From Enterococcus sp. 4G2_DIV0659 (lineage in GTDB: Bacteria; Bacillota; Bacilli; Lactobacillales; Enterococcaceae): 64,000 nucleotides of DNA. Of the stretch, positions 26,545-34,909 are shown piece by piece. The stretch covers positions 1,049,001 to 1,113,000 of the forward strand of contig NZ_NGLE02000001.1 in NCBI RefSeq assembly GCF_002140715.2, in the 5' to 3' direction. Within the stretch, counting starts at the first letter, position 1; every line of letters starts with the position of its first letter. The notes under the pieces are model-generated. The model made no database searches. It was not told the DNA's origin and saw nothing but the letters and a program-made list of their open reading frames with translations. A program made the position numbers and the translations under genes.

Positions 26545-27390
26545 TCAATACCCAAACTTAATCTGCATTCCATTTGGATCTGGGATGGTTATCTGATTGT
26601 TCTTGCTTACATATTCGACGATTAATTCCTCTAACCGCTTGGTAAACAGCTCAAAAGCTTCTTCGGACGGTAGTTGGAAACTATACCATGCCAAACCTAA
26701 TTGGTTCTCACCAATTAATGCAACATGCTCACCATTCCAAGTATTTGTCCCGATGTGATGATGATACTCACCTGCTGCAAAGAATTTTGCGCGTCGGCCA
26801 AAATTGGATTTTAACGAAAATCCAAGCTGTTCGTAAAACGTCTCCGTTTCATCCAAGTCTGCAACCTGCAGATGAACATGTCCAATTCTGGAATCTGGTG
26901 CCATCCCTAACCATTGTCCATCAGCTTCAGCAACCACACCGTCACCATCCATCTCTTCCGTCACACCAATGATTTCTCCATCCGCTCGAATATCCCATTC
27001 TGTCATTGGTTTATCTCGATAGATTTCGATGCCATTACCTTCTGGATCGCTTAGATAGATTGCTTCACTGTAACCATGATCAGCCGCGCCAATTTCAATA
27101 TTGTTTTGCATTAGCCATAGCAGGCTATTGCCTAAATCTTTACGAGTTGGTAAGAGAAAAGCAGTATGGTACAATCCTGTTGTTTTATCTTTTACGATAG
27201 GATCAACAAGTTCTTCTAGAATTACTATTGTTTCAGAGGACCCTTGTGCACCTAAGAAAGCTTTGTTAGTTTCCTTTTTTAATAAAACAAGACCAATCAT
27301 CTGCGTATAAAATTCTGTCATTACATCCAGATTTTTCACGTTCAATTTTACTTGTTTTACGATCGTCTCTTTAGGTAATGTGTACACCAT
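26545..27390 (-). CDS. VOC-superfamily ring-cleavage dioxygenase/glyoxalase-type protein (CatE-like)
   Basis: ATG at 27390 is chosen because GGGGGAG lies 6 bp upstream. The 281-aa protein has two VOC modules. The N-terminal one has VKLNVKNLDVMTEFYTQMIG and HTAFLLPTRKDLGNSLLWLM. The C-terminal one has IGHVHLQVADLDETETFYEQ, a His-rich YHHHIGTNTW and the end DPNGMQIKFGY. Metal-ligand His and Glu positions appear kept. B. subtilis CatE and MhqO are similar proteins induced by quinones. It lies 25 bp downstream of a nitroreductase gene, in the same likely operon. Confidence 0.82.
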   Translation of the reverse strand: MVYTLPKETIVKQVKLNVKNLDVMTEFYTQMIGLVLLKKETNKAFLGAQGSSETIVILEELVDPIVKDKTTGLYHTAFLLPTRKDLGNSLLWLMQNNIEIGAADHGYSEAIYLSDPEGNGIEIYRDKPMTEWDIRADGEIIGVTEEMDGDGVVAEADGQWLGMAPDSRIGHVHLQVADLDETETFYEQLGFSLKSNFGRRAKFFAAGEYHHHIGTNTWNGEHVALIGENQLGLAWYSFQLPSEEAFELFTKRLEELIVEYVSKNNQITIPDPNGMQIKFGY

Positions 27391-27415
27391 ACTTTTCTCC
27401 CCCATTTGCTTGTAA

Positions 27416-28012
27416 TTAGTTAAATTCTAGGAAACGAGCGCTATCTTCCATGTATTCTTTTTCGCCAGCTTCAGCTTCGATTGAACCAAATACAAGTTGT
27501 GCTCTTAGTTTCCATTGACTTGGAATTGACCATTCTTTTGCTACAGCTTCATCAATTACTGGATTGTAATGTTGTAAGTTTGCGCCGATATTTTCTTGTG
27601 CTAATGCAGTCCAAACGTTAGCTTGTGTCAAACCACTCGCTTGTTCTGACCATACTGGGAAATTATCTGCATATAATTCAAATTGTTCTTGTAGATTTTT
27701 TACGATATCCATATCTTCAAAGAAAAGAATTGTTCCAGTTCCTGCAGCAAAGCTTTGTAATTTCGCTTGTGTATTTGGAAATGCTTCTGCTGGAGTTAGA
27801 GGTTTCAATGCTTCTTCTGTCATTGACCATAATTTTTTATGTGCGTCACCAAATAAGAAAACCACACGTTGTGTTTGTGAGTTAAATGAAGTTGGACTTT
27901 CTCTAACCACTTCTTTGACCAAAGCTGTGATTTCTTCTTGTGATTGTGGAAGGTTATTTCCTAAAGCGTAGATTGAACGGCGTTTTTTTAATGCTTGAGT
28001 AAATTCTGTCAT
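27416..28012 (-). CDS. Nitroreductase-family oxidoreductase (Frm2/MhqN-type)
   Basis: The 198-aa flavoprotein has the FMN-binding start LKKRRSIYALGNNLP, followed by VVRESPTSFNSQTQRVVFLF and LAQENIGANLQHYNPVIDEA. This short subgroup reduces quinones or nitro compounds and occurs in electrophile-stress operons. Its promoter has a perfect inverted repeat overlapping the -35 box (28076-28106), so it is probably repressor-controlled together with the VOC gene. Confidence 0.87.
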   Translation of the reverse strand: MTEFTQALKKRRSIYALGNNLPQSQEEITALVKEVVRESPTSFNSQTQRVVFLFGDAHKKLWSMTEEALKPLTPAEAFPNTQAKLQSFAAGTGTILFFEDMDIVKNLQEQFELYADNFPVWSEQASGLTQANVWTALAQENIGANLQHYNPVIDEAVAKEWSIPSQWKLRAQLVFGSIEAEAGEKEYMEDSARFLEFN

Positions 28013-28059
28013 GTGTATTGCTCCTTTTCGATTTCAATTAGTTTTTAGATTACTTTCAC

Positions 28060-28088
28060 AGTATAATTCCTTACTAAAAGTAAGTAAA
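28060..28088 (-). promoter_or_regulatory. Promoter of the nitroreductase-VOC operon
   Basis: On the minus strand TTTACT (28083-28088 complement) and TATACT (28060-28065 complement) are separated by 17 bp, about 45 bp before the start codon at 28012. Confidence 0.7.
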
Positions 28089-28106
28089 GAGATTTGACTT
28101 ACTTTT
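28076..28106. promoter_or_regulatory. Inverted-repeat operator overlapping the nitroreductase -35 box
   Basis: AAAAGTAAGT (28076-28085) and ACTTACTTTT (28097-28106) are perfect 10-bp inverted arms 21 bp centre to centre. The left arm covers the -35 element, which suggests repression by a dimeric regulator. Confidence 0.6.
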
Positions 28107-28136
28107 TATAAGTTTTTTTCAAAAGAACAGAAAAAA

Positions 28137-28264
28137 GAGTGCGGAACAAAACTAAAAAATAGTTTTGATGTGCACCCTAAAACCTAATAAACGTTGGCCA
28201 AAAGTCAGGTTCTTCAGCAATTTCGCAAAAATTACTCGAACCTAATCGCCTTTTGTCTCAACCT
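28137..28264 (+). repeat. Dispersed intergenic structured repeat, copy 1
   Basis: A 5' hairpin (GTGCGGAACAAAACT to 28175) is followed by CTAATAAACGTTGG (28184-28197), a nested stem AGGTTC/GAACCT (28207-28212, 28238-28243) and a TTTTGTCTCAACC tail. This is the most diverged member of a family also found at 42157, 43341, 46431 and 52966. Confidence 0.6.
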
Positions 28265-28290
28265 CATTCCTGTCCTAAACTTTTCTTTGG

Positions 28291-28656
28291 CTATCTAAAA
28301 ATGAGCAGAGTTATGAATGTAATAATTGCAGGAACTCCTTGTTTCAATAAAATCGATTTAGACGAAGTTACACCACCATAGACCGCAGCCACTACTACAC
28401 AAATAATGAAAAATGTGACTACACTCCAACTGTTTGAAGCAAAAAATACGCCCCATAAAATACCTGTAGCTAAAAAGCCATTATATAAACCTTGGTTTTT
28501 AAATAAGGTTTGAACACGTGGATCTTCTAAAAATTCTTTATCAAGACCAAATGAACGTTGCGCTGCTGGAGAAGTTGTTTGAAACATTTCTAAATATAAA
28601 ATGTAATAATGTTCCAGCGCAACAATCACTGCGAAAATTAACGGAATAATCTGCAT
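28291..28656 (-). CDS. DUF1304 family membrane protein
   Basis: ATG at 28656 is favoured because GGGGGAGAG precedes it by about 5 bp. The 121-aa protein has four hydrophobic helices and family features IFAVIVALEHYYILYLEMFQ and KNQGLYNGFLATGILWG. Its function is not established. It follows the nitroreductase gene by 11 bp and is likely co-transcribed. Confidence 0.85.
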   Translation of the reverse strand: MQIIPLIFAVIVALEHYYILYLEMFQTTSPAAQRSFGLDKEFLEDPRVQTLFKNQGLYNGFLATGILWGVFFASNSWSVVTFFIICVVVAAVYGGVTSSKSILLKQGVPAIITFITLLIFR

Positions 28657-28667
28657 TGTCTCTCCCC

Positions 28668-29306
28668 CTATTTCCAAGTGGTGATATCTGCTGCTGGTAA
28701 ACGATAAGAAGGATAACCTTCTTCATTTGCTTTACCGATTGAAATGATCATAACTGGATAATAACGTTCTTCATCCATATCCAAAGCCTTTGCGATTTTC
28801 TCACGATCAAAACCACCAATAGGATTTGTATCATAACCATACGCACGAGCAACTAGCATCAAGTTCATTGCGGCTAGAGCACCATCAATGATGGCCATTT
28901 CTTTCTTTTCTTCTGTAGACATTTGTGCAAATAACGGGCTTAGCATTTCTAATTGACGTTCTTTGACTTCTTGTGGCATAAGGTTTTGTTCAACTGCTGT
29001 GCCATAGATTTTTTCTGCATGTTCAAAACTATTTAAATCACCAAAAATAACGATCATAGCCGCAGATGTTTCATTTTGTAGTTTGTTAAAACGAACGACA
29101 GGTGCCAAAGCTTCCTTACCTTCATCACTTGAAACAACAGCAAAACGCCAAGGCTGCATATTCACTGAAGAAGGGGCTTTGACTGTATCATTAATAATCT
29201 GCTCCATCTCTTCTTGACTGATTTTAACCGCTGGATCATAGCTACGAATGGATCTTCTGCCTTTCATAATTGTTTCAAAATTGTTTTCTTTATATGTGTT
29301 TTCCAT
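28668..29306 (-). CDS. Nitroreductase-family flavoprotein
   Basis: ATG at 29306 (MENTYKENNFETI) follows GAGGG with 5-bp spacing; upstream ATG/TTG codons up to 29342 are less likely. The 212-aa protein shows the FMN-binding motif MKGRRSIRSYDP, the SSVNMQPWRFAVV block and ARAYGYDTNPIGGFDREKI. It would use NAD(P)H to reduce nitro or quinone compounds. The operator GTTCGAT-TTCC-ATCGAAC lies just upstream, between this gene and a divergent ArsR-type regulator. Confidence 0.88.
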   Translation of the reverse strand: MENTYKENNFETIMKGRRSIRSYDPAVKISQEEMEQIINDTVKAPSSVNMQPWRFAVVSSDEGKEALAPVVRFNKLQNETSAAMIVIFGDLNSFEHAEKIYGTAVEQNLMPQEVKERQLEMLSPLFAQMSTEEKKEMAIIDGALAAMNLMLVARAYGYDTNPIGGFDREKIAKALDMDEERYYPVMIISIGKANEEGYPSYRLPAADITTWK

Positions 29307-29329
29307 AATATCCCTCATCTCTCTCTTTT

Positions 29330-29347
29330 GTTCGATTTCCATCGAAC
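29330..29347. promoter_or_regulatory. Palindromic operator between nitroreductase and ArsR-type genes
   Basis: GTTCGAT and ATCGAAC are perfect 7-bp inverted arms around TTCC. The site is 24 bp before one start codon and about 50 bp from the other promoter's -10 box. It is a natural binding site for the divergently encoded ArsR-type regulator. Confidence 0.65.
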
Positions 29348-29394
29348 ATTAAGAATATATCATTCCCAAAGCAATATGTAAAGTAGAATGTTTG

Positions 29395-29403
29395 TGTTAT
29401 AAT
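29395..29403 (+). promoter_or_regulatory. Extended -10 promoter of the ArsR-type regulator
   Basis: TGTTATAAT is a consensus extended -10 element. The usual start point, 7 bp downstream, falls on the A of the ATG at 29410, so the mRNA may be leaderless. There is no ribosome site. Confidence 0.6.
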
Positions 29404-29409
29404 CTGTGT

Positions 29410-29721
29410 ATGAAAAACAAAATGACTACCAACAACAACGATCCTGTACTTCAAGCACTACAAGCAATCAGTGATCCAATCCGTTTAAATATCCTTACTT
29501 GCTTATTACTTGATGGAGAGAAACGTATTACTTCAGAAAAATATAACATTGTTAAATCTACATTATCCCACCATATAAAATTGCTTAAGGATGCTCAACT
29601 CATTCAAGAGATTAAAATCGGAACATACAAAACCTATATTATAAACAATGATTACATCCAACAAGAATTACCTGGATTATTGGAACTGATTCGCTTTAGA
29701 GCACAAAGGACAGAGAAATAA
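29410..29721 (+). CDS. ArsR-type winged-helix transcriptional regulator
   Basis: The 103-aa protein has the ArsR layout: LQALQAISDPIRLNILTCLL, recognition helix region NIVKSTLSHHIKLLKDAQLI, then a beta wing (EIKIGTYKTYIINND). No cysteine-based metal site is visible. It is divergent from the nitroreductase and DUF1304 genes and probably represses them through the palindrome at 29330-29347. ATG at 29410 is preferred to TTG at 29392, which would lie upstream of the -10 box. Confidence 0.85.
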   Translation: MKNKMTTNNNDPVLQALQAISDPIRLNILTCLLLDGEKRITSEKYNIVKSTLSHHIKLLKDAQLIQEIKIGTYKTYIINNDYIQQELPGLLELIRFRAQRTEK

Positions 29722-29764
29722 CCAGTTATCAACTATTTTCGTTCGTTGATAACTGGTTATTTAT
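29716..29764. terminator. Bidirectional terminator
   Basis: AAATAACCAGTTATCAA (29716-29732) pairs with TTGATAACTGGTTATTT (29746-29762). It includes the regulator stop codon and lies 7 bp from the convergent dehydrogenase stop. Confidence 0.88.
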
Positions 29765-29768
29765 TTGT

Positions 29769-30710
29769 TTATTTATCCATAGTAATGACGATTTTTCCTA
29801 CTGCATGATGGGTTTCACTTAATGCGTGAGCATCATAGATTCCTTGTCTAGAAAATGGAAATACTGCGCCAACTACTGAAATCACTTTATCTTCAGCCAT
29901 AAGATCTGCAATTTCTTGTAATTGTTTTCCGTTTGTTTGAAGCCAAATACTTTCTGCTTTAATATTTTTTTCTTTCGCTAATGCTTCATCTGCAATCCCA
30001 ACAATTGAAATCAAACGACCAGTAGTTGGTTTTAATACAGAAATACTTTCTTTTTGAATGTCTCCGCCCATCGTGTCAAAGACTAAATCAATATCCGTCA
30101 ACACATCAGCAAAGTTTGTTGTGTGGTAATCAATGATTTCATCTGCACCAAGTTTTTCTAACAACCCATGATTTTTTTCACTAGCTGTCGTTATTACATA
30201 GGCACCTGATTGTTTTGCTAGTTGAATTGCATACGTTCCAACGCCACCAGCACCAGCATGAATCAACACTTTTTCCCCTTTTTGAAGCTTTCCGTGATCG
30301 AATAACGCTTGTAATGCCGTCAAACCAGCTAAAGGAACAGCAGCTGCTTGTTCAAAAGTAATATTCTCAGGAATTTTCGCTAATAGGTTTTCATCAACGA
30401 TTGTTTCCTCTGCGTAAGTGCCAAAGCGTGTAGTTTCTGGACGAGCAAAAACTTTATCCCCTACTTTCCAGTCTGTCACCTTACTGCCGACTGCAGTGAT
30501 AACACCAGCAACATCCCAGCCTAAAATGATTGGAAATGGCCAGTCAAACATTTGTTTTAAATAGCCTTCTCTTAATTTCCAGTCAATCGGATTAATTGAC
30601 GTTGCATGTTCTTTGACTAGCACTTGGTTTTCTTTTAACTCAGGTAATGTTATGTCTTGTTCTGTTAATTCTTCTTTACTACCGTATTGATTGATAACTA
30701 CTGCTTTCAT
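29769..30710 (-). CDS. Zinc-independent MDR-family NADP-dependent oxidoreductase (quinone-oxidoreductase-like)
   Basis: The 313-aa protein begins MKAVVINQYGSKEELTEQDI and has the MDR blocks INPIDWKLREGYLK, ILGWDVAGVITAVGSKVTDW and the nucleotide-binding HAGAGGVGTYAIQLAKQSGA. Zinc-ligand Cys/His of alcohol dehydrogenases are absent. It would reduce quinones or enones with NADPH, which fits the adjoining nitroreductase and VOC genes as a detoxification group. Confidence 0.88.
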   Translation of the reverse strand: MKAVVINQYGSKEELTEQDITLPELKENQVLVKEHATSINPIDWKLREGYLKQMFDWPFPIILGWDVAGVITAVGSKVTDWKVGDKVFARPETTRFGTYAEETIVDENLLAKIPENITFEQAAAVPLAGLTALQALFDHGKLQKGEKVLIHAGAGGVGTYAIQLAKQSGAYVITTASEKNHGLLEKLGADEIIDYHTTNFADVLTDIDLVFDTMGGDIQKESISVLKPTTGRLISIVGIADEALAKEKNIKAESIWLQTNGKQLQEIADLMAEDKVISVVGAVFPFSRQGIYDAHALSETHHAVGKIVITMDK

Positions 30711-30794
30711 ATTCTCTGTGCCTCCGTTTATTCAACAAAATGTGAACTCAGTATACTCCTTATTTTTTATTTAGGTAAAGAATATGCTTATAAT

Positions 30795-30845
30795 AAAAGA
30801 AGAACCCAAACCAAAGCTCAAAATCAAGCTTTGTTCTAGGTTCTT
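30795..30845 (-). terminator. Terminator of the ABC transporter operon
   Basis: AAGAACC (from 30800) and GGTTCTT (30839-30845) close a long imperfect stem that also pairs CCAAAGCT with AAGCTTTG. T-rich sequence follows on the minus strand. Confidence 0.65.
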
Positions 30846-30864
30846 GCGTTCTTACTGTTTATTT

Positions 30865-32148
30865 TTATTCATAACGTAATGATTCGATTGGATCTAATTT
30901 GGCTGCTCTTCGTGCTGGCAGAGTTCCTGCAAGGAAGGCAATGCCCATAATCACAAGAATGATCACAGCAGAAGAAGTTGGTGAAAATTGAATCAAGGTA
31001 AATCCTGTCAGTGACTTCAAGAACGAATCGGCTGCAATTTGATTGATCAATGCTCCTGCGCCAATTGCTCCTAAAATACCTAAAAGGGAACCTAAAAATC
31101 CAATCAACGCCGCTTCTACACTGAAAATCGTAAATACTTTTCCACTGCCAAGCCCCATTGCTTTCATCAAACCGATTTCTCTTGTGCGTTCTTGAACAGA
31201 CATATACAGCGTGTTGATGATTCCAAAACTTGCTGCCAGTAAAGCAATTGCGCCAAACATTGTTAAGACACTAGTAATTGCATTAATTACATTACGGATC
31301 ATACCGATTTGATCTTCAACTGTTTGTCCTGCGTAACCAGCTTTATCTAAACGTTCTTTCACATCTTTAATTTCATCAGCAGTCACATCTTTGTTCATCT
31401 CTCCAATTACGGCACCATATTGACCTGTCATAGATTCTGGCAGACCTTCTTCGTTGATCTTCGTAATTTCATTGACAAGAGCACTATTTAAAATAGACAT
31501 ACCGCCTTGAATTAAACTTGCATTACGAATACCAACAATTTTGGCTTCAAGAATGGTCTCTTTTTGTGTGACTGAAGAAGAGACGGCAATTTTGATGTTT
31601 TTTCCGATTGCTTCTTTTTTAGACTTAAAACCTAAAGCTTTTACATATTCTGGTGCTAAATTCACTTCAAAATCAGAACTTTTTTGGTTTATTTCTTTTC
31701 CTGTTTCAAGATCGATTTTCAAATCATCTACTGTTTCAGATGCTGAAAATACGTACTTTTCTTTATTTACGCCTGAAATATAGTTAATCGTAAAGGATTT
31801 TAAAGGGCTTACCTTATTGATCCCTTTGATTTTTTTGATTTTTTCAATATCATTACTATCTAATTGTTTCATTTGTGACATTGTGCTTGTTTTTTTGTCA
31901 GCATCATATTTTTGTGGCTCACCGTCTTCACCAAAACTACCGCTGACTTTTGGCTGGATGATAATTTGACTATCTGCGCCGACATTATTTACTTGTTTGT
32001 CGATATAATCATTGACACCAATGTTGACACCCGTCGTAAGTGAAATCGTAAAGGCACCAATAAAGATTGCTATAATTGTCAATATTGTTCGTCCTTTATT
32101 ACGCATCAAATTGGAACTTGCTGATTTTAAAATATCACTAAATTTCAT
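30865..32148 (-). CDS. MacB/FtsX-type ABC transporter permease
   Basis: The 427-aa protein has the MacB layout: an N-terminal helix (SSNLMRNKGRTILTIIAIFI), an extracellular domain (about 45-285), then three C-terminal helices with VQERTREIGLMKAMGLGSGK. The end PARRAAKLDPIESLRYE is a family hallmark. Such systems move peptides or lipoproteins, or act in antimicrobial-peptide resistance; the substrate cannot be read here. The ATPase gene lies directly upstream with no gap. Confidence 0.9.
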   Translation of the reverse strand: MKFSDILKSASSNLMRNKGRTILTIIAIFIGAFTISLTTGVNIGVNDYIDKQVNNVGADSQIIIQPKVSGSFGEDGEPQKYDADKKTSTMSQMKQLDSNDIEKIKKIKGINKVSPLKSFTINYISGVNKEKYVFSASETVDDLKIDLETGKEINQKSSDFEVNLAPEYVKALGFKSKKEAIGKNIKIAVSSSVTQKETILEAKIVGIRNASLIQGGMSILNSALVNEITKINEEGLPESMTGQYGAVIGEMNKDVTADEIKDVKERLDKAGYAGQTVEDQIGMIRNVINAITSVLTMFGAIALLAASFGIINTLYMSVQERTREIGLMKAMGLGSGKVFTIFSVEAALIGFLGSLLGILGAIGAGALINQIAADSFLKSLTGFTLIQFSPTSSAVIILVIMGIAFLAGTLPARRAAKLDPIESLRYE

Positions 32149-32829
32149 TTATTCGTCTCCTCCTACAATTAGTCCGTCTCGCACATGGATTTGACGGTCA
32201 CAGCGCTCGGCAAGCTCAGGATCATGGGTAACAATAATCAACGTGATCCCCTTTTCTTTATTCAAATTGAATAATAACTCTTCGATTTTTTCTCCTGTTG
32301 TAGAATCTAGATTTCCTGTCGGCTCATCAGCAAAAAGAATTTGTGGATTATTGACCAATGCTCTAGCGATACAGACTCTCTGTTTTTGTCCACCTGAAAG
32401 GTTATTTGCTTTGTTGTTGACTTTATCTTCTAAATCAACAGCTTTTAGTGCATCCAAAGCCATTTGTTTTCGCTTGCCGTTTGAGACACCACCGATTTTT
32501 AGCGGCAACATCACATTATTTAACACTGTATCTTTAGGATTCATAAAAAATTGCTGGAAAACGAACCCAAATTGTTTATTTCTTGTTTTATCAAGTTCTT
32601 TTTTACTGATACTTGTAACGTTTTGACCATTTAGTAAGATTTCTCCTGAAGTTGGTTTATCTAATAATGCTAAAATATGCATCAAGGTTGATTTACCTGA
32701 ACCACTTTTTCCAATAATTGCTACGGACTCCCCTTCTTCGATTTGTAGATTTACACCTTTTAATGCGTCAAATTTTGACTCATTGCGACCGTAACTTTTC
32801 TTTATATTTCTTGCTTCAATTACAGACAT
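32149..32829 (-). CDS. MacB/LolD-type ABC transporter ATP-binding protein
   Basis: The 226-aa ATPase has Walker A GKSGSGKSTLMHIL, FVFQQFFMNPKDTVLNNVML (Q-loop), signature NLSGGQKQRVCIARAL and Walker B ILFADEPTGNLDS. It energises the FtsX-type permease encoded immediately downstream. No sensor kinase pair is adjacent. Confidence 0.92.
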   Translation of the reverse strand: MSVIEARNIKKSYGRNESKFDALKGVNLQIEEGESVAIIGKSGSGKSTLMHILALLDKPTSGEILLNGQNVTSISKKELDKTRNKQFGFVFQQFFMNPKDTVLNNVMLPLKIGGVSNGKRKQMALDALKAVDLEDKVNNKANNLSGGQKQRVCIARALVNNPQILFADEPTGNLDSTTGEKIEELLFNLNKEKGITLIIVTHDPELAERCDRQIHVRDGLIVGGDE

Positions 32830-33012
32830 GTTATCCCTCCATTGATTCTATTCACTTGATCTTTGTTATATAATTCAAAATTCCCAAGCTTGTTCACCCT
32901 TTTTCCATTTTTCTTCCTCCCACTATTATCTATTTTGAAGGAAGCTAAGTGCCTTGTCATGGTACCTAAGACCTATATCTTTGTCTATTTCATGCAAGTA
33001 CACGCTTACATA

Positions 33013-33058
33013 AAAACAAAATCGATTGGCAAGTATCTACCAATCGATCTTGTTTTTT
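33013..33058 (-). terminator. Terminator of the glycerate kinase gene
   Basis: ATCGATTGG (33021-33029) pairs with CCAATCGAT (33040-33048), extended by A/T pairs. Both strands have T-tracts. On the minus strand it directly follows the glycerate kinase stop codon. Confidence 0.82.
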
Positions 33059-34176
33059 TATTTTAGTAAGGTTAACAACTGAAGGGAACGTTTTGCCGCC
33101 CGTTTAAGTAGTTCATCAGCAGATGTCATCGCTTCTTCTAACGTCATAATTTGGTCAACGATCGGAATGATTACTGATATACCTTCATGATAAAACAGCA
33201 CGTCATCTCCTGAAAAACTTCCTACAAACGCAATGACAGGAAGCTGATACTTTTTAGCGAGTCGACTGATACCGATCGGTACTTTTCCTTGTAAGCTTTG
33301 ATAGTCCATTTTCCCTTCACCTGTGATGACCACATCCACTTGCTGGATCAATTGTTCTAAATCGGTTTGCTCTGAAATCAATTCAAACCCAGAACGAACA
33401 GTCCCTTTTAAAAAAATTCTAATCGCAAACCCAAGTCCTCCAGCAGCACCATCACCTGATAGTGTTTTTTCCTCATTCGTTACAATTGATTGATAGTGCT
33501 TCATCGCTGTTTCATAGGGTTCAATTTCTGATTCGAGTAGACCTTTTTGGCGACCAAACATTTTGACAGCACCTTTTTCCCCCGTTAAAGGACTTTCAAC
33601 ATCTGCAGCAATTTGAATATCAATTGTTTGGATTCTAGGATCTAACTTCTCTTTGGAAAAAGAAGCTATTTTCGCTAGACTACTTCCTTTAGCTGGTAAT
33701 CGTTGATGATTCTCGTCGAAAAATTCTATACCTAGAGCACTTAATAGACCAATTCCTCCATCAACGGTTCCCGTCCCACCCAAACCGATGACAATTTTTT
33801 TGGCTTCTTGATCCATTGCCGCTAAGATCAATTGTCCAGTTCCATAAGAAGAGGTATTTTTAGGATGAGTCGCTAGTGTACCATCCAGAAATTGCACACC
33901 TGATGCTGCGGCGGATTCAATAATTGCCATTTTTTCGGATTCAAACCAGCCAAAAGAGGCGAACTGTTGACGACCATTTAGAGCTTGAACAGGTACAACC
34001 TTTTTTTGTCCATTCTTATTTTTTATAAGGGCATCCACCGTTCCTTCTCCACCATCCGCAATGGCTACTTGCGCTACTTGATGCCCCCATGCAGTAAACG
34101 TATCTGCAATGATTTGATTTGCTTCAATGCTGGTTAAAGAACCTTTCATTGAATCAATAGCTGTCAATAGTTTCAT
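33058..34176 (-). CDS. Glycerate kinase
   Basis: ATG at 34176 (MKLLTAIDSMKGSLTS) is chosen because AGAGGG lies 5 bp ahead and this gives the family's usual 372 aa; the frame to 34257 would run into kdpE. Type 1 glycerate kinase blocks are present: DSMKGSLTSIEANQIIADTF, VAIADGGEGTVDALI, GLGGTGTVDGGIGLLSALG and VVITGEGKMDYQSLQGKVP. It converts glycerate to phosphoglycerate. It follows kdpE by about 50 bp and may be read from the kdp transcript, though it has no obvious link to potassium. Confidence 0.9.
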   Translation of the reverse strand: MKLLTAIDSMKGSLTSIEANQIIADTFTAWGHQVAQVAIADGGEGTVDALIKNKNGQKKVVPVQALNGRQQFASFGWFESEKMAIIESAAASGVQFLDGTLATHPKNTSSYGTGQLILAAMDQEAKKIVIGLGGTGTVDGGIGLLSALGIEFFDENHQRLPAKGSSLAKIASFSKEKLDPRIQTIDIQIAADVESPLTGEKGAVKMFGRQKGLLESEIEPYETAMKHYQSIVTNEEKTLSGDGAAGGLGFAIRIFLKGTVRSGFELISEQTDLEQLIQQVDVVITGEGKMDYQSLQGKVPIGISRLAKKYQLPVIAFVGSFSGDDVLFYHEGISVIIPIVDQIMTLEEAMTSADELLKRAAKRSLQLLTLLK

Positions 34177-34225
34177 CTTATCCCTCTTCTCTAGAACAGT
34201 GTATTTTTTTCTATACTTGTGATCA

Positions 34226-34909
34226 TTACTTTTCCAACATGCGGTAGCCAATGCCAATTTCAGTTAAAATATACTCTGGCTCGACAGGATTGTCTTCAAT
34301 TTTTTTTCGGATATTAGACATATTCACTCGTAGTGTCTGACTCTCATTACTGTATGGTCCCCAAACTTTTTGAGAAATATACGTATGGGTCAACACTTTT
34401 CCTACATTTTCCCCAAGTACTTGAATAATTTTATATTCATTCGGTGTGAGGTGAATGACTTTTCCAGCTTTACTGACTATGTGATTTTCACTATCAATAC
34501 ATAATTCGCCATTGATGATTTTCTTGATTTCTGGGGCATTCGTTCCAGTTACAGCATGCCGTAAAGCTGTTCTGATCCTCGCAAGTAATTCCGGTGTCCC
34601 AAAAGGTTTTGTAATGTAATCATCGGCACCGAGATCTAGTGCTTCAACTTTGGTATGTTCATGATCACGAGCAGAAATAATAATGATTGGGACAGCTGAG
34701 GTTTCGCGAATTTTCTTTAAGATTTCAATCCCATCTTGATCTGGCAACCCTAAATCGAGGAGAATCAAATCTGCTGGCCACATCCGAAAAGTTGATAATC
34801 CTTCTAGAGCTGAATGAGCTAAACGAATGTCATGTTTTTCTTTTTCTAAAACAGCACCTATAAATTCTGCAATCACATGGTCATCTTCAATAATTAAAAT
34901 TGTCGCCAT
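34226..34909 (-). CDS. kdpE: KdpE response regulator
   Basis: The 227-aa OmpR-class regulator has receiver residues ILIIEDDHVI, phospho-acceptor D52 (ILLDLGLPDQDG) and KPFGTPELLARI. Its winged-helix C-terminus contains HLTPNEYKIIQVLGENVGKV and RVNMSNIRKKIEDNP. It is encoded one base overlapping kdpD and is expected to activate kdpFABC under potassium limitation. A direct repeat suited to its binding lies at 42131-42149. Confidence 0.93.
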   Translation of the reverse strand: MATILIIEDDHVIAEFIGAVLEKEKHDIRLAHSALEGLSTFRMWPADLILLDLGLPDQDGIEILKKIRETSAVPIIIISARDHEHTKVEALDLGADDYITKPFGTPELLARIRTALRHAVTGTNAPEIKKIINGELCIDSENHIVSKAGKVIHLTPNEYKIIQVLGENVGKVLTHTYISQKVWGPYSNESQTLRVNMSNIRKKIEDNPVEPEYILTEIGIGYRMLEK

